Below are positions 18,782-30,620 of a DNA stretch of 64,000 bases, in pieces. The notes beneath the pieces were generated by a model. That model was not told the origin of the DNA. It worked only from the letters and a program-made list of their open reading frames with translations, and ran no database searches. The stretch is taken from the NCBI RefSeq assembly GCF_900450705.1, contig NZ_UGHK01000002.1:1306970-1370969 (forward strand). Direction: 5' to 3'. This stretch comes from Avibacterium paragallinarum (GTDB lineage Bacteria > Pseudomonadota > Gammaproteobacteria > Enterobacterales > Pasteurellaceae). The first letter of the stretch is position 1, and every line of letters starts with the position of its first letter. A program made the translations under genes and the position numbers.

Positions 18782-18830
18782 AAAGTGCGGTGGGATTTTT
18801 TAGAATTTTTGGGGAAAATGACCGCACTTT
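18782..18830 (-). terminator. Paired uptake signals acting as rnhB terminator
   Basis: AAAGTGCGGT (18782-18791) and ACCGCACTTT (18821-18830) form a 10-bp inverted pair directly next to the rnhB stop on the minus strand, a well-known use of paired uptake signals in Pasteurellaceae. Confidence 0.7.
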
Positions 18831-19421
18831 TTATTCTGTAATCAGTTTTCTTACTGGGGCGAAACTTCGGCGGTGTTGGGGTAAGGGGCCGTGTTCTGCC
18901 AGTTTTTCTAAATGTAATTTTGTTGGGTAGCCTTTGTGTTGGGCGAAGGCGTATTGGGGATAGCGTTTATCCAACTCTTCCATTTCTAAATCGCGGGCGA
19001 CTTTAGCAAGAATGGAGGCGGCACTGATTTCTGCCACAAGGCTATCCCCTTTCACCACCGCTTGAGCCGGCATTGGCAATGGGGGAATGCGGTTGCCGTC
19101 CACGAGCACAAAGTGCGGTGTAATGTTGAGCTGATTGACTGCGCGTTGCATTGCTAACATTGTGGCGTGCAAAATGTTAAGTTCATCAATCTCTTCGCGT
19201 TCAGCTCGCCCTAACGCCCAAGCTTTGGCCTTTTGTTTAATTTCTTCCGCTAAAGCAAGGCGTTTTTTGTGCGAGAGTTTTTTGCTGTCCGTTAAGCCTT
19301 CAATGGGATTGTTAGGGTCTAAAATCACTGCGGCAGTTACCACTGCGCCCACTAAAGGCCCGCGCCCTACTTCATCAACGCCTGCGATAAGTTTATAATC
19401 AGGATAGACAAATTCGCTCAT
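18831..19421 (-). CDS. rnhB: Ribonuclease HII
   Basis: Cuts RNA-DNA junctions, mainly single ribonucleotides left in DNA. Acidic active-site residues are seen in [20 protein letters not shown] (Asp, Glu), in [11 protein letters not shown] and in [21 protein letters not shown]. Length 196 residues. It is the last gene of the envelope cluster; its ATG overlaps the lpxB stop by one base. Confidence 0.95.
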   Translation of the reverse strand: MSEFVYPDYKLIAGVDEVGRGPLVGAVVTAAVILDPNNPIEGLTDSKKLSHKKRLALAEEIKQKAKAWALGRAEREEIDELNILHATMLAMQRAVNQLNITPHFVLVDGNRIPPLPMPAQAVVKGDSLVAEISAASILAKVARDLEMEELDKRYPQYAFAQHKGYPTKLHLEKLAEHGPLPQHRRSFAPVRKLITE

Positions 19422-20608
19422 TATTTTTCCTCTTGCAATAATTCTATCACTGCGTCGGCGGCTTGTTTGTCCGCATCACATTGGATCATTTTATGCAGAT
19501 TAATAAAGTGTTGCACTAAATTATGGCGATTTTGCACCGCACTTTCTTCTGTGGAAAAATAAGGGGCGAGCTTTTCTAGCAATTTTTCTGCCGTGCAATC
19601 TTGCTGGATCATTTCTGGCACGAGCATTTCATTCGCCAATAAATTCGGCAATGAAATATAAGGGGTTTTCACCAAGCGTTTAGCTAGGAAATAAGTGAAG
19701 GGTTTCATTTTATACCCCACCACCATTGGCGATTTGCATAGCATACATTCTAATGCTGCCGTGCCTGAAGCCAGCAAAGTGGCTTGGGCGGCGATCATCG
19801 CTTGGCGGGCTTGCCCATCAAGCAAGATCATTGCAAGATCAGGGGCAACTTTTGCTTTAATGCGTTCAAATTGTTGGCGACGTTTTTCATTCACTAAGGG
19901 AACGAGGAATTGCACGTCTGGATATTGTTCTTTCAGCAATAAAGCGGTTTGCAAGAAAGGTTCGGCAAGGAATTCCACTTCTGAACCACGGCTACCAACA
20001 AGCATCGCTAAATAGCGTTGGCTTGGATCAATATTAAGCATTTGGCAAGCCATAAGACGATCGGGTTTTAAGGGAATGGCGTCTGCCATTGTGTGGCCGA
20101 TAAAACGGCAAGGTACGTTGAAACGATCGTAAAAGGCTTTTTCAAAAGGTAAAAACGCAAGAACAAGGTTGGTAGCCCGTGCAATTTTGTGAATGCGATT
20201 TTGTCGCCACGCCCATACCGATGGGCTGACGTAATGAATGGTTTTGATGCCTTGTTCCTTGAGTTTGAGTTCAATGTCAAGATTGAAATCAGGTGCATCT
20301 ATGCCGATAAACACATCAGGTTTTTCTTGTAGCATTTTGTCAATCACTTGACGGCGAATTTTCAGCAAACGTGGCAAATGTTTCACCACTTCGGCTAGCC
20401 CCATTACGGCAATTTCTTCCATATCCACCAAGGTTTCGCAACCCTCTGCCAACATTTGCTTGCCAGCAATGCCGATAAAACGTGCGTTAGGATAACGAAT
20501 TTTTAGGCTACGCATCAGCCCTGCGCCAAGAATATCTCCCGAAACTTCACCCGCGACAATGCCAATGGTAGGAAATTGTTTTGTTTGTTCCATTTCGTTT
20601 TCTTTCAT
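19421..20608 (-). CDS. lpxB: Lipid-A-disaccharide synthase
   Basis: GT19 enzyme joining UDP-2,3-diacylglucosamine and lipid X to make the lipid A disaccharide at the inner membrane. Motifs: [20 protein letters not shown] at the N terminus, [19 protein letters not shown] near residue 140, [14 protein letters not shown] near residue 205 and [20 protein letters not shown] near residue 280. The first ATG gives MKENEMEQ; the internal ATG at 20593 (MEQTKQ) fits the family better, and neither has a strong ribosome site. Preceded by lpxA, followed by rnhB with a TAATG overlap. Confidence 0.95.
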   Translation of the reverse strand: MKENEMEQTKQFPTIGIVAGEVSGDILGAGLMRSLKIRYPNARFIGIAGKQMLAEGCETLVDMEEIAVMGLAEVVKHLPRLLKIRRQVIDKMLQEKPDVFIGIDAPDFNLDIELKLKEQGIKTIHYVSPSVWAWRQNRIHKIARATNLVLAFLPFEKAFYDRFNVPCRFIGHTMADAIPLKPDRLMACQMLNIDPSQRYLAMLVGSRGSEVEFLAEPFLQTALLLKEQYPDVQFLVPLVNEKRRQQFERIKAKVAPDLAMILLDGQARQAMIAAQATLLASGTAALECMLCKSPMVVGYKMKPFTYFLAKRLVKTPYISLPNLLANEMLVPEMIQQDCTAEKLLEKLAPYFSTEESAVQNRHNLVQHFINLHKMIQCDADKQAADAVIELLQEEK

Positions 20609-20615
20609 AAAAAGA

Positions 20616-20661
20616 ACCGCACTTTATCATTGCTAGCTTTGTGCAATAAACAAAGTGCGGT
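20616..20661 (-). repeat. Inverted pair of DNA uptake signals between lpxA and lpxB
   Basis: ACCGCACTTT (20616-20625) and AAAGTGCGGT (20652-20661). Because lpxB reads on from lpxA, the hairpin would be an attenuator rather than a full stop. Confidence 0.7.
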
Positions 20662-20688
20662 GAAAAATTGTCATATTTTTAGCTGGTG

Positions 20689-21477
20689 TTACCGAATAAT
20701 CCCGCGTGTTGAACGTTTGAAGAAATCAAGGAAAAAGCTAATTGCACTTTCTGTTTTGGCATAATGCTCAATTTCTGGCATCACTTCTTCTAAGGTTTTT
20801 CCACTGCGATAAATTAATTTGTACACGTTGCGAATGGCGTGCAATGTAGGTTTATCAAAACCGCGACGTTTCAAGCCCTCAATGTTCACCCCAAAAGGGT
20901 GAGCGTGATTGCCTTGTGCCATTACATAAGGTGGCACATCTTGGCTCACCATAGAACCACCGCCCAACATAACGTGTGCACCGATAATGACAAATTGGTG
21001 AATCGCTGACATTCCGCCAACAATCACGAAATCATCAAGCTCAACGTGTCCTGCAAGGGTAGCATTATTGGCAAGGATACAGCGATTTTTGATTTTACAA
21101 TCGTGTGCAATATGGGCATTGATCATAAATAAGTTATCATCACCCACACGCGTTACGCCACCACCTTGCACCGTGCCACGGTGAATAGTTACACTTTCAC
21201 GAATGCGGTTACGGTTGCCGATAATGGTTTTCGTTGGCTCATTTTGGTATTTCAGATCTTGGTTTTTCTCACCAATGCTGGCGAATTGAAATATTTCATT
21301 GTCTTCGCCAATTTCTGTTACACCATTAACCACAATATGCGAATGTAATACTGTGCCTTTGCCAATTGTTACATCAGCACCAATAATACAAAATGGCCCT
21401 ATTACCACATTTTCGCCAATTTTTGCCCCTTCTTCTACAATGGCTGAGGGGTGAATTTTTGCACTTGGATGTATCAT
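20689..21477 (-). CDS. lpxA: UDP-N-acetylglucosamine acyltransferase
   Basis: First enzyme of lipid A synthesis, moving an R-3-hydroxyacyl chain from ACP to UDP-GlcNAc. A left-handed beta-helix of hexapeptide repeats ([20 protein letters not shown] onward) runs to about residue 190. The catalytic His lies in [12 protein letters not shown] (about residue 125). A helical C-terminal part ([20 protein letters not shown]) completes the 262 residues. It follows fabZ by 17 bases. Confidence 0.96.
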   Translation of the reverse strand: MIHPSAKIHPSAIVEEGAKIGENVVIGPFCIIGADVTIGKGTVLHSHIVVNGVTEIGEDNEIFQFASIGEKNQDLKYQNEPTKTIIGNRNRIRESVTIHRGTVQGGGVTRVGDDNLFMINAHIAHDCKIKNRCILANNATLAGHVELDDFVIVGGMSAIHQFVIIGAHVMLGGGSMVSQDVPPYVMAQGNHAHPFGVNIEGLKRRGFDKPTLHAIRNVYKLIYRSGKTLEEVMPEIEHYAKTESAISFFLDFFKRSTRGIIR

Positions 21478-21494
21478 ATTGACCTCTCGTTAGG

Positions 21495-21944
21495 TTATCT
21501 ACGTGCGCACATTAGTTTCGCTTCGCAAGCCACTTCGCCATTGACCGTTGCGATGCCGGTGAATGCGGTAATACCACGGCGTTCTTTGATGACTTCAACA
21601 TAAAGCTCCATTTGATCCCCTGGTAATACTGGGCGTTTGAAACGTGCGTCATCAATTCCCGCAAAATAAAATAATTCGCCACCTTGTAATTCGTGAGTTT
21701 TAAACGCCAAAATCCCCATTGATTGGGCGAGTGCCTCTAAAATTAACACACCAGGTAAAATAGGTTCGCCTGGGAAATGCCCAGTGAAACAAGGCTCATT
21801 AACACTGATGTTTTTGATCGCTTTTAACCATTTCCCTTCTTCAAAATCAGTAACACGATCCACTAATAAAAAGGGATAGCGGTGCGGAAGTAAGGTCATA
21901 ATTTCTTTTGCTTCAATGACTTTTGCGGTTTGTTCTGTTGTCAC
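21495..21944 (-). CDS. fabZ: 3-hydroxyacyl-ACP dehydratase FabZ
   Basis: Hot-dog fold dehydratase of fatty acid synthesis; it competes with LpxA for 3-hydroxyacyl-ACP, which explains the shared operon. Motifs: [20 protein letters not shown], the catalytic His in [20 protein letters not shown] (about residue 54) and the Glu 14 residues later in [13 protein letters not shown]. Length 149 residues. Confidence 0.96.
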   Translation of the reverse strand: MTTEQTAKVIEAKEIMTLLPHRYPFLLVDRVTDFEEGKWLKAIKNISVNEPCFTGHFPGEPILPGVLILEALAQSMGILAFKTHELQGGELFYFAGIDDARFKRPVLPGDQMELYVEVIKERRGITAFTGIATVNGEVACEAKLMCARR

Positions 21945-22057
21945 AATAGTACCTTTTTAATTTGAAAATAATAGAAAATAAAATTGATGCAAATTATACG
22001 GTATTTCATCATTTAATACAAAACGCACCACATAAAGTGGCACGTTTGAGAGAGGAA

Positions 22058-23089
22058 TTAAGCATTATTAAGCTTTTTTTCTACCGCTTTTAGACGTTTG
22101 TTCATTTTGTCAATGTCTAAAGTCAGTGCCGCGGTTTTACGCCATTCTTTATTTGGCTGCAATGGAATACCAGAAGAATATACGCCCGGTTCGGTGATTG
22201 GTCGCATTACCATTCCCATTCCCGTAACAGTAACTTTATCGGCAATTTCCATATGGCCATTGATCACACTTGCACCACCAATTAAGCAATAACGCCCCAC
22301 TTTTAGGCTACCTGCCATAATCACACCGCCAGCCACCGCTGTCCCCGTACCGATATGCACGTTATGGGCAATTTGGCAAAGGTTGTCGATGATAACGTTA
22401 TCTTCAATAACGGTGGCATCTAATGCTCCGCGGTCAATACAGGTGCAAGCCCCGATTTCAACGTGATTTCCAATAATAACTGTTCCAGTCTGTGGAATTT
22501 TGATCCAACGACCTTTATCGTTTGCATAACCAAAGCCATCACTACCGATCACAGCACCAGATTGGATCAAGCAATGTTCGCCAATTTGCACTTGGTGATA
22601 GATATTTACATTTGCCCAAAGCTGTGTATTTGCACCAATTTTTGCACCTTTACCGATGAAGCAACCTGCGCCAATAATCACGTTATCGCCAAGTTCCACA
22701 TCATCTTCAATCACGGCATTTGCGCCAATAGACACATTTTCGCCTAATTTTGCAGAGGCAGAAATCACTGCACTTGATGCAATGCCTGCTGCCGCTTTTG
22801 GCGTTGAATCCATATATTGCGCTAGTACGGCGTAAGCCACATAAGGATCTTTGACAATAAGTAAATTGCTTTCAGGCGAACAAAATTCTACATCATTTTC
22901 GCTTACCACTAAAATCCCAGCTTGGGATTGAGCAAGTAAATCACGGAATTTAATGTTTGAAATAAAGGTGAGTTGGTTTGGCTGTGCTTTGTCGAGCGGG
23001 GCGATGCTATCAATAAGCACATTGGCGTTACCACGAATGGTAGCGCCAATTTGTTGTGCTAATTCTTTAAGAGAATAAGACTTTTGCAT
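22058..23089 (-). CDS. lpxD: UDP-3-O-(3-hydroxyacyl)glucosamine N-acyltransferase
   Basis: Third step of lipid A synthesis, adding the N-linked acyl chain. An N-terminal uridine-binding domain ([38 protein letters not shown]) precedes the beta-helix of hexapeptide repeats. The catalytic His is in [20 protein letters not shown] (about residue 240) and a C-terminal helix closes the 343 residues. The start overlaps the skp stop by one base. Confidence 0.96.
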   Translation of the reverse strand: MQKSYSLKELAQQIGATIRGNANVLIDSIAPLDKAQPNQLTFISNIKFRDLLAQSQAGILVVSENDVEFCSPESNLLIVKDPYVAYAVLAQYMDSTPKAAAGIASSAVISASAKLGENVSIGANAVIEDDVELGDNVIIGAGCFIGKGAKIGANTQLWANVNIYHQVQIGEHCLIQSGAVIGSDGFGYANDKGRWIKIPQTGTVIIGNHVEIGACTCIDRGALDATVIEDNVIIDNLCQIAHNVHIGTGTAVAGGVIMAGSLKVGRYCLIGGASVINGHMEIADKVTVTGMGMVMRPITEPGVYSSGIPLQPNKEWRKTAALTLDIDKMNKRLKAVEKKLNNA

Positions 23090-23679
23090 TATTTAGCCTT
23101 TGCTGGCACAGCTGGAGCAGGAATCGCTTTTAATACATCTTCAGTAATATCTTTTCCTTCAACTGAATATACTGACGCCTTATCATCTAAAACAATAGTA
23201 TATTTTTTAGTTTTAGCGACATTACTCGTTGCAGTTTGAATATCCGAAGCCAATTTACGTTGAATATCCATTTGTCTTTTCTGTACATCTTGTCTGAATT
23301 GCTCTAATTGTTGTTGATAATCCGCGACTAACTTTTTAAATTCTTCTTCACGTTTTTGCTCTAATTTCACAATTTCATCTTGACGTTTTTTTATCTCAGC
23401 TTGACGTAATTTTGGTGCATCTTTTTCTAAGGCTTTTACCTTACCATCGATTTCTTTTTCAAATGCACTTTTTTTATCTTGTAACGCCTTTTCTGCCGCT
23501 TGCAATTTTTCAGATGGGGATTTGAATTCATCATCTAATTTTTGTAACTCTACTTGACGAGCTGGATGATGAGCAAAAAGATAATCTATGTTTACAAAAG
23601 CAATATTATCGTTCGCCACAGCAGATGTACCTAATGCTAATGCAAAAGAAAGGGTTGTCAATTTTGCTACTTTTTTCAT
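23089..23679 (-). CDS. skp: Periplasmic chaperone Skp/OmpH
   Basis: Holds unfolded outer-membrane proteins in the periplasm on the way to BamA. A signal peptide ([20 protein letters not shown], cut near residue 22) precedes [18 protein letters not shown] and a long Lys/Glu/Gln-rich helical hairpin (about residues 45-150). The C terminus is Ala/Pro-rich. At 196 residues it is slightly longer than E. coli Skp. It sits directly downstream of bamA. Confidence 0.92.
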   Translation of the reverse strand: MKKVAKLTTLSFALALGTSAVANDNIAFVNIDYLFAHHPARQVELQKLDDEFKSPSEKLQAAEKALQDKKSAFEKEIDGKVKALEKDAPKLRQAEIKKRQDEIVKLEQKREEEFKKLVADYQQQLEQFRQDVQKRQMDIQRKLASDIQTATSNVAKTKKYTIVLDDKASVYSVEGKDITEDVLKAIPAPAVPAKAK

Positions 23680-23760
23680 TGTAAATGTCCTTAAGTTAAA
23701 TAAATAATACGGTTTAACAGGTTATCGTTGTTAAACTAGATAAAAAATCATAGGTTCTAA

Positions 23761-26121
23761 TTAAAAAGAACCACCAATACTAAATTGGAATTGCTCAATC
23801 TCATCTCCTTGATATTTTTTGATTGGTTTAGCATAAGAGAAAACCAATGGTCCTATCGGAGATTGCCACTGCAATGCCACTCCAGCAGAAGAGCGAATCC
23901 GACTTGGATCGCCATAATCAGGTAAATCTGGGAAACGTGTTTTTCCATCAGATTTCCATTTTGTATTCCACACACTCGCCGCATCAATAAAAAGGGAAGT
24001 TCTTACTGAATTCTGATTCTTATCGGCAACAAATGGAGTAGGAATTATTAGCTCAGCACTTGTTGTTATCATCGCATTTCCGCCTACAACATCATTACTT
24101 GGCTGACAAAATTTATCATCTTTGTGTTGATAAATGGCATTAGGTCCTATCGCACCATAAGAAAAACCTCGTAAACTACCTATTCCTCCTGCACTATAGG
24201 TTTGATAGAAAGGCAATCTTTTTCCACCAAAACCACTTGCATAAGCAGCTGAAGCTCTTGCTGAAATAACCCAAGAATGATCCCTATCTAAAGGATAAAA
24301 ACCTTGTATATCCGCAGATAATTTATAATATTTATTATCAGAACCTGGAATCGTTACTTTTCCACCTAAAGAAGCTTTAAGCCCTGAGGTAGGGAAATAT
24401 CCTCTATTTAAACTGTTATAATTCCACCCCAGTGATAGCTCAAAATCCTGAGATTTAAATGTCCAATCATCAATGTCCATTGATAAACGATACAAATTAC
24501 GATTATACTCAGGTGTAACATCTTTGAGTTTATTATAGATATATCCTAAACCAATATAATATGAGTTATTTTCATTTACAGGGAAACCAAGTGTTCCATT
24601 AATTCCATAGCTTGCCCTACTATATGAAGCAGTATTATTATTTTTCGAGTTATCGTATTTTTCAACAAATAGATTACCTCCTAAACTCACGCCATCTTTA
24701 GTGAAATAAGGTTCAGAATACCCCAAATTTAAACTGGTTCCATAATCATTACGAGCCCCCCCAAAGCTCACAGATGATCCCAATCCAAGGAAATTATCTT
24801 GTTTAATACTTGCCTGATAACTTAAACCACTTTCCGTTCCATAACCAATACCAAAGTTTATACTTCCAGTATTGCGTTCTTTTACTTTATAAACAACATC
24901 GAGTTCGTCATTTGTATTTTCCACTGCATCTGTTCGATATTCGACAGATTCGAAGAAACCTGTACGTTCTAGCCTCACCTTTCCTAACTCAATAAGTTGT
25001 GATGATAACCAAGAACCCTCTTGCTGACGCATTTCTTGTCTTAATGTTTCATCGGCACTGACATTATTCCCTTCAAAACGGATTTGTCGAACTGAATAAC
25101 GACGCCCAATATCTACAACATAGGTTAAAGTAATCGTATGGTTTTTATCGTCAAATTCTGGGCTAATACTTACTTGCGGATTAGCATACCCTTGCTGGCT
25201 CAACACTGTCTTAATAGCATTTTCAACACCAGCGACATCACTACGACGAAAGTGTTCATTAATATGAATTTGATTTAATAATGGAAGTAACTCATTCTCC
25301 ATTTGTGCTACATTACCAACGATACGGACGTTCTTGACAATATACTTTTCACCTTCATCAATCTTAATAAAAACTTGAGCTTCTGTTTTTTCATCATTTA
25401 ATTGAACATTGGTATTGAGAATACGCATTTTCGCATATCCTTGTTCAAGGTAAAAATTACGCAAGGTTTCTAAATCTTTATTAAACTGAACTTCCTCAAA
25501 TTTATTACCAAAAATTTTCCACCACGCGTCAGGTTGTAACTCTATCTGTTCCTCTAATTTACTTGCACTAAAGTTGTGATTACCTTCAAAAGTGATATTT
25601 TTTAATATTGCAACATCATTTTCTTTTATCTGAATTTTTACTTCCGCTCGATTATTTGGCAGAGGAGTAACAATGGTTTCAACTTTTGCATTATAACGCC
25701 CAACGCTATGATAATGCTCCAACAAGCTTTGACGAAAAGCCTCTAATTTCTCAACATTTAATATATTGCCTACAGAAAAACCATTAGAATCTAGATTAGA
25801 CTTTAAAGCCTCATTGGGTATCGAACTGTTACCGTTAAAAACAACATCTGCAATCACTGGATTTTGTTTCACCGTGATCACTAATGTATCGCCCTCTCTG
25901 GTGGCCTTAACGCCATCATACCCTTGTAAAAATAACGACCTAACTACATTCGCGATATCATTATCCGTTGCTCTTTGACCAACCCGAACAGGTAAATTTG
26001 CAAGGAATTTTCCTTCCGTGCCAGCTTGGATGCCATCTACACGAATATCTTGTACGACAAAAGGAGCGGCAACCACAGAGGTTGAACCAAATAATAAACT
26101 TGTGATTAAAAGTTTTTTCAT
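23761..26121 (-). CDS. bamA: Outer-membrane protein assembly factor BamA
   Basis: Central barrel of the BAM complex that inserts outer-membrane proteins. A signal peptide (about residues 1-19) is followed by five POTRA repeats (about residues 20-420, starting [20 protein letters not shown]). A 16-strand barrel makes up the rest, with the loop motif [19 protein letters not shown] (VRGF-type) and the terminal FQFSIGGSF. Length 786 residues. Gene order rseP-bamA-skp-lpxD is the conserved one. Confidence 0.97.
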   Translation of the reverse strand: MKKLLITSLLFGSTSVVAAPFVVQDIRVDGIQAGTEGKFLANLPVRVGQRATDNDIANVVRSLFLQGYDGVKATREGDTLVITVKQNPVIADVVFNGNSSIPNEALKSNLDSNGFSVGNILNVEKLEAFRQSLLEHYHSVGRYNAKVETIVTPLPNNRAEVKIQIKENDVAILKNITFEGNHNFSASKLEEQIELQPDAWWKIFGNKFEEVQFNKDLETLRNFYLEQGYAKMRILNTNVQLNDEKTEAQVFIKIDEGEKYIVKNVRIVGNVAQMENELLPLLNQIHINEHFRRSDVAGVENAIKTVLSQQGYANPQVSISPEFDDKNHTITLTYVVDIGRRYSVRQIRFEGNNVSADETLRQEMRQQEGSWLSSQLIELGKVRLERTGFFESVEYRTDAVENTNDELDVVYKVKERNTGSINFGIGYGTESGLSYQASIKQDNFLGLGSSVSFGGARNDYGTSLNLGYSEPYFTKDGVSLGGNLFVEKYDNSKNNNTASYSRASYGINGTLGFPVNENNSYYIGLGYIYNKLKDVTPEYNRNLYRLSMDIDDWTFKSQDFELSLGWNYNSLNRGYFPTSGLKASLGGKVTIPGSDNKYYKLSADIQGFYPLDRDHSWVISARASAAYASGFGGKRLPFYQTYSAGGIGSLRGFSYGAIGPNAIYQHKDDKFCQPSNDVVGGNAMITTSAELIIPTPFVADKNQNSVRTSLFIDAASVWNTKWKSDGKTRFPDLPDYGDPSRIRSSAGVALQWQSPIGPLVFSYAKPIKKYQGDEIEQFQFSIGGSF

Positions 26122-26151
26122 TGTTACTTTTTATCCTTATAAAAGAAAGAA

Positions 26152-27483
26152 TTATAAACGTAAAAAATCATTAAATAAGGCAAATATAGTTAAAGCTAAT
26201 AAACATATTGCACCTATTCTATAAGCGATATCTTGCACCTTTTGAGAAAGTGGTTTGCCTTTTATCCCTTCTGCCGCAAGAAAAACTAAATGCCCACCGT
26301 CCAGCACTGGTAATGGAAACAAATTCATAATGCCTAAATTGACACTAATTAGTGCCATAAAGCTTAGATAGTAAACAAAACCAATTTCAGAGGAAATGCC
26401 AGCTCCTTTCGCAATAGAAATTGGACCACTCAAGTTATTCAAGGAGAGTTCTCCAGTAAATAATTTACCAACAACTTTGAGCGTCAACACCATTAGATCT
26501 TTCGTTTTATTGAAACTTTTTTGTAAAGCCTCAATCGGATCATATTTTAATTCGGTACGGTATTTATCATTAAGAGGCTGAACTGTTGGCGAAACGCCGA
26601 CAAACCATCTTCTTTTTTCATTAAAAATTGGGGCTAAAGTTTTATATAACGTTTCCCCGCTCCGCACAATCTTAATGGTAAATGGCTGACCTTTCTGCAC
26701 ATCTTGTACAAAATCTTGCCAACTTAGTGGCTCTCCCGTATTGGTATATAATTTATCCCCAACTTGCAAGCCGGCTTTTTCCGCTGGTGAATTAGGTGCA
26801 ACTTTAGACAAGATCATTTCCACTTTAGTTCGCACGGGAACGATTCCCAATGCACCAAAAGCACTTTCTTTCTCGGGATTAAATCGCCAATGAGTTAAAT
26901 CTAAAGTGCGGTGCTGTTTGACATCAGAATTAAAAGGCGAAAGGGTGATTTCCACATTCGAACTGCCCATTTTGGTGGCTAGCACCATATTGATGGTTTC
27001 CCAATCTGGCGTTGCCGTTCCATCAATAGCCAGAATTTGCGAATCAGGTTGGATCTGTGCAGTCGCGGCGATAGATTGTGGTTCGACCTCTGCAATCACA
27101 GGTTTCACGCTTGGAATACCGATGGAATACACCAGCCAATACGCTAACACGGCAAAAATAAAATTGGCAATCGGCCCTGCGGCAATCACAAAGGCACGCT
27201 GAGCCACAGATTTATTATTAAAAGCTTGCGATTTCAATGCTTCAGGCACGGCTTCATTGCGTTCATCAAGCATTTTGACATAACCGCCGAGCGGAATCAG
27301 CGAAATGGAAAATTGCGTGCCTTTTTTATCAAAAAACGACCATAACACTTTGCCGAAGCCAATGGAAAAACGCTCAACTTTAACACCGCACTTTCTTGCT
27401 GCCCCAAAATGCCCGTATTCGTGTACGAAAACCAGCACACAAATGGCAATTAAAAACGAACCTAACGACCACAAAAACGACAT
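26152..27483 (-). CDS. rseP: RIP metalloprotease RseP
   Basis: Site-2 protease of the inner membrane that cuts anti-sigma factor RseA and leftover signal peptides. The zinc site HEYGH lies in the first membrane segment (VFVHEYGHFGAARKCGVKVE, about residue 20). Two PDZ domains follow (about residues 120-200 and 205-290, including SPAEKAGLQVGDKLYT). The third zinc ligand region is FPLPVLDGGHLVFLAAEGI (about residue 395). 443 residues. Confidence 0.96.
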   Translation of the reverse strand: MSFLWSLGSFLIAICVLVFVHEYGHFGAARKCGVKVERFSIGFGKVLWSFFDKKGTQFSISLIPLGGYVKMLDERNEAVPEALKSQAFNNKSVAQRAFVIAAGPIANFIFAVLAYWLVYSIGIPSVKPVIAEVEPQSIAATAQIQPDSQILAIDGTATPDWETINMVLATKMGSSNVEITLSPFNSDVKQHRTLDLTHWRFNPEKESAFGALGIVPVRTKVEMILSKVAPNSPAEKAGLQVGDKLYTNTGEPLSWQDFVQDVQKGQPFTIKIVRSGETLYKTLAPIFNEKRRWFVGVSPTVQPLNDKYRTELKYDPIEALQKSFNKTKDLMVLTLKVVGKLFTGELSLNNLSGPISIAKGAGISSEIGFVYYLSFMALISVNLGIMNLFPLPVLDGGHLVFLAAEGIKGKPLSQKVQDIAYRIGAICLLALTIFALFNDFLRL

Positions 27484-27495
27484 TACAACCTAGCC

Positions 27496-28359
27496 CTATA
27501 ACACATAAAAATAGAAATACGCAAAGAACGGCACAGCAGCGGTTAAGCTATCAATGCGATCCAAAATGCCCCCGTGTCCAGGGATTAAATTGCTACTGTC
27601 TTTGATACCGCTTTCTCGTTTGAACATACTTTCTGTGAGATCACCCAGCACTGAAATTGCCACCGTTGCTACAGATAACACGATAAAAGGCAAGGTCGGC
27701 ACATTAAATAAATTTTGCGGTGCGACTTGCATAAAAATGCCCGCTAACACGCCTGCCGTAACCAAACCACCCAAGACGCCTTGACAAGTTTTGCCTGGTG
27801 AAACTTTCGGCGCGAGTTTATGTTTGCCAAATTTTCGTCCTGCAAAATACGCTCCCGAATCGGCAGCCCAAACAAGAATAAACACATAAAAGAGCAACAT
27901 CAGCCCGTGATAAGGGTTTGTGTTATAGCTGTCTAAACGTAAACACAAGACCCCAACAATAAACGGAATTAACGTAACCAGTGCAAAAACCCCTTGCAAC
28001 AGCACCGATTTCGCCCAAATTTTCGCTGACTTCGGATAGCTCACCACAAAGCCAATCGCCACAATCCACCAGACTACTGCCGTGAGTAAAATCGGTTGTG
28101 CGTAAGCCTCAAACACACGTCCCGCATTGAGATAATGCTTCTCGCTGACAATCCATAAAAACAGCACTGCTCCCGCTAATGCGGCGATAATCCAACGCCA
28201 AAACGGATTTTTAATTTGAGCAAATTGCGTCCATTCCCACACACCTAATGCGACAACCGCCCCCAGTGCGAGTGCAAAATAAAAGGGGGAAAAGAGAAAT
28301 AATGCCACACAGACTAACGCAATGAGAATTATTGCCGAAATAACACGTTGTTTAAGCAC
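27496..28359 (-). CDS. cdsA: Phosphatidate cytidylyltransferase
   Basis: Makes CDP-diacylglycerol from phosphatidic acid and CTP, the branch point for membrane phospholipids. The protein is almost entirely transmembrane (about eight segments). The C-terminal family signature is LGDLTESMFKRESGIKDSSN followed by LIPGHGGILDRIDSL. 287 residues. It lies three bases after uppS and before rseP. Confidence 0.96.
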   Translation of the reverse strand: MLKQRVISAIILIALVCVALFLFSPFYFALALGAVVALGVWEWTQFAQIKNPFWRWIIAALAGAVLFLWIVSEKHYLNAGRVFEAYAQPILLTAVVWWIVAIGFVVSYPKSAKIWAKSVLLQGVFALVTLIPFIVGVLCLRLDSYNTNPYHGLMLLFYVFILVWAADSGAYFAGRKFGKHKLAPKVSPGKTCQGVLGGLVTAGVLAGIFMQVAPQNLFNVPTLPFIVLSVATVAISVLGDLTESMFKRESGIKDSSNLIPGHGGILDRIDSLTAAVPFFAYFYFYVL

Positions 28360-28362
28360 AGT

Positions 28363-29091
28363 TTAGTCCTCTTGTTCTGCACCGCCAAATCGGCGATCTC
28401 GTTGTTGATAAGCGAAAATCGCTTGATTAAATTCTTGTTCGTCAAAATCAGGCCATAGCACATTAGAAAAATAAAATTCCGCATAAGCAATCTGCCACAG
28501 CAAGAAATTGCTCACCCGCTGCTCGCCACTGGTGCGGATCAACAAATCCACCATCGGCTGATCTTGGGTAACCAAATGCTGTTGAAAACACTCAGGGGTA
28601 ATCGCCTCAACCGCGAGCTTACCCGCTTTCACTAAATTCGCCAGTTGTTGGCTGGCTTGTACAATATCCCAATAGCCGCCATAATTCGCGGCGATATTTA
28701 GCGTAAGTGCGGTATTATTTTGCGTTAAATTTTCTGCATTGGCGATCTTTTGTTGTAATTTTTTGCTAAACCGCGAGGTGTCGCCCAAAATTTTTAGCCG
28801 AATATTGTTTTTATGCAATTTTTTGACCTCGAGATCCAAGGCTTGCATAAATAACGTCATTAACGCACTCACTTCATTTTCTGGACGACTCCAGTTTTCA
28901 CTGCTGAAAGCGTATAATGTCAGCACCTTTATCCCGATCTTTCTGGCATAGGAAACCGCTTGACGCACCGCTGCCATGCCATTTTTATGACCGAAGATTC
29001 GCATCTTGCCTTTTTGCTTAGCCCAGCGACCGTTGCCGTCCATTATAATGGCGACGTGCTGTGGAATATTGTTAAGATCGATGTCTGTCAT
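28363..29091 (-). CDS. uppS: Isoprenyl transferase (undecaprenyl diphosphate synthase)
   Basis: Builds the C55 lipid carrier for peptidoglycan and surface sugars by adding isopentenyl units to FPP. The catalytic Asp and diphosphate loop are in [17 protein letters not shown] (about residue 15). [14 protein letters not shown] and the C-terminal [20 protein letters not shown] are the other family motifs. 242 residues. Confidence 0.96.
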   Translation of the reverse strand: MTDIDLNNIPQHVAIIMDGNGRWAKQKGKMRIFGHKNGMAAVRQAVSYARKIGIKVLTLYAFSSENWSRPENEVSALMTLFMQALDLEVKKLHKNNIRLKILGDTSRFSKKLQQKIANAENLTQNNTALTLNIAANYGGYWDIVQASQQLANLVKAGKLAVEAITPECFQQHLVTQDQPMVDLLIRTSGEQRVSNFLLWQIAYAEFYFSNVLWPDFDEQEFNQAIFAYQQRDRRFGGAEQED

Positions 29092-29196
29092 TGCTCAATG
29101 AGTTACGCTATAAAATGTGTGAGAATATATCACAAGTTCCACTAACTTGCTATGAAAAGCCAATTCGCGTTCATTTGTAAGACAACAGGGGAAAAC

Positions 29197-29238
29197 AAAA
29201 GTGCGGTGCTTTTTTTACAACGTTTTTAGACCGCACTT
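29197..29238 (-). terminator. Paired uptake signals after dxr
   Basis: AAAGTGCGGT on the plus strand at 29198-29207 and ACCGCACTT at 29230-29238 form an inverted pair six bases past the dxr stop. Read on the minus strand it is followed by TTGTTTT. It lies between dxr and uppS, so probably reduces read-through. Confidence 0.65.
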
Positions 29239-29244
29239 GTTCTT

Positions 29245-30441
29245 TTAAGATTGAACCTGCTGCCAAGCCTTCGCTCTAGCTTCCTGATCCACGCTTAGCA
29301 CGTCGTCCACGCTAGCAATACGGCGTGGCTGAATGGCTTCAACCACTTGTAAATTCAGTTTGGCGATATCGGTAAATTTGATCTGCCCTGCTAAAAAGGC
29401 TTCCACCGCAATTTCATTTGCGGCATTCATCGCAGTGGTGGCATATTGCCCTGCAGCAAATGCGTCCATTGCCAGCTTCAAACAAGGGTAACGCTGATAA
29501 TCTGGCTTGAGGAAAGTTAGCCCATTTAGCTGATAGAAATCCAACGGCTCAACGCCCGCGAAAGTGCGGTGCGGATAAGCCATTGTTTCGGCAATTGGGG
29601 TTCGCATATCAGGGTTGCCCATTTGTGCAATCACCGAGCCGTCAATATAACGCACCATTGAATGGATAATGGATTGCGGGTGAATAATCACCTCCATTTC
29701 CTCCGCACTGGCGTTAAATAGCCAACGTGCTTCGATATATTCTAAGCCTTTGTTCATCATCGTGGCTGAATCTACCGAGATCTTTTTCCCCATCGACCAA
29801 TTCGGGTGAGCCACCGCTTGAGCTGGGGTGATGTGTTCAAATTCAGCTAGATCCGTATAGCGGAAAGGCCCGCCCGATCCCGTTAAAACAATCTTGCTTA
29901 TTCCCAATTCTTGCAATGGGCAAAAGCCGATTTGCTGTTGGGCTTGTGGCGGTAAAGATTGGAAAATCGCATTGTGTTCGCTGTCCACCGGCAAAAGCTG
30001 GGCTTGATGTTTTTTCACCGCATCAATAAAAAGCTGACCGCAAGTAACCAAACTTTCTTTGTTGGCTAACAGTACGCGTTTTCCCGCCTGCACGGCTGAA
30101 AGTGTCGGTAACAATCCCGCCGCTCCAACAATCGCTGCCATCACTTGATCCGCCTCTGGGTGAGCGGCTAGCTCGCAAATCGCTTTTTGCCCGCTTAATA
30201 CTTGGGTTTGAATACCAAGTGCGGTCAGTTCCTGCTTCAGTTTTTTCGCCGCATTTTCATCATCTAATGCCGCAAACGTCGGCTGAAATTTGACGCACTG
30301 AGCGAGCATTAATTCCACATTGCGTCCGCCAACTAAAGCAAAGGCTTGATATTGTTCAGGATTTTGCTCAATAACGGAAAGGGTGCTTGTGCCAATAGAG
30401 CCTGTTGAGCCTAAAATAACGAGTTTTTGTTGATTTTGCAT
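29245..30441 (-). CDS. dxr: 1-deoxy-D-xylulose-5-phosphate reductoisomerase
   Basis: Makes MEP from DXP with NADPH, the committed step of the non-mevalonate isoprenoid route that feeds uppS next door. The NADPH-binding motif [17 protein letters not shown] is at the N terminus. The metal-binding region [13 protein letters not shown] (about residue 148), LTGSGGPFR and [20 protein letters not shown] are the substrate-site motifs. 398 residues. Confidence 0.96.
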   Translation of the reverse strand: MQNQQKLVILGSTGSIGTSTLSVIEQNPEQYQAFALVGGRNVELMLAQCVKFQPTFAALDDENAAKKLKQELTALGIQTQVLSGQKAICELAAHPEADQVMAAIVGAAGLLPTLSAVQAGKRVLLANKESLVTCGQLFIDAVKKHQAQLLPVDSEHNAIFQSLPPQAQQQIGFCPLQELGISKIVLTGSGGPFRYTDLAEFEHITPAQAVAHPNWSMGKKISVDSATMMNKGLEYIEARWLFNASAEEMEVIIHPQSIIHSMVRYIDGSVIAQMGNPDMRTPIAETMAYPHRTFAGVEPLDFYQLNGLTFLKPDYQRYPCLKLAMDAFAAGQYATTAMNAANEIAVEAFLAGQIKFTDIAKLNLQVVEAIQPRRIASVDDVLSVDQEARAKAWQQVQS

Positions 30442-30556
30442 AAAATTTTGACCGCACTTTATTAAAGGTTGTTACCGTCTTAGGGTGTTAAACTCAAATA
30501 ATGATATTGTTCATTAAGTGGTGCTGAATATACTCAAAAGCCTGCCATTCAGCAAG

Positions 30557-30584
30557 AAAAAACGGGCGAACTTACTGTCCGCCC
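30557..30584 (-). terminator. Rho-independent terminator of frr
   Basis: On the minus strand GGGCGGAC pairs with GTTCGCCC (plus 30564-30571 and 30577-30584, one G-T pair) and is followed by GTTTTTTC. It lies 36 bases after the frr stop, so dxr probably has its own promoter. Confidence 0.85.
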
Positions 30585-30620
30585 TGTCATTTTAATAATG
30601 CGACTTTGCTTTCCTGAGGA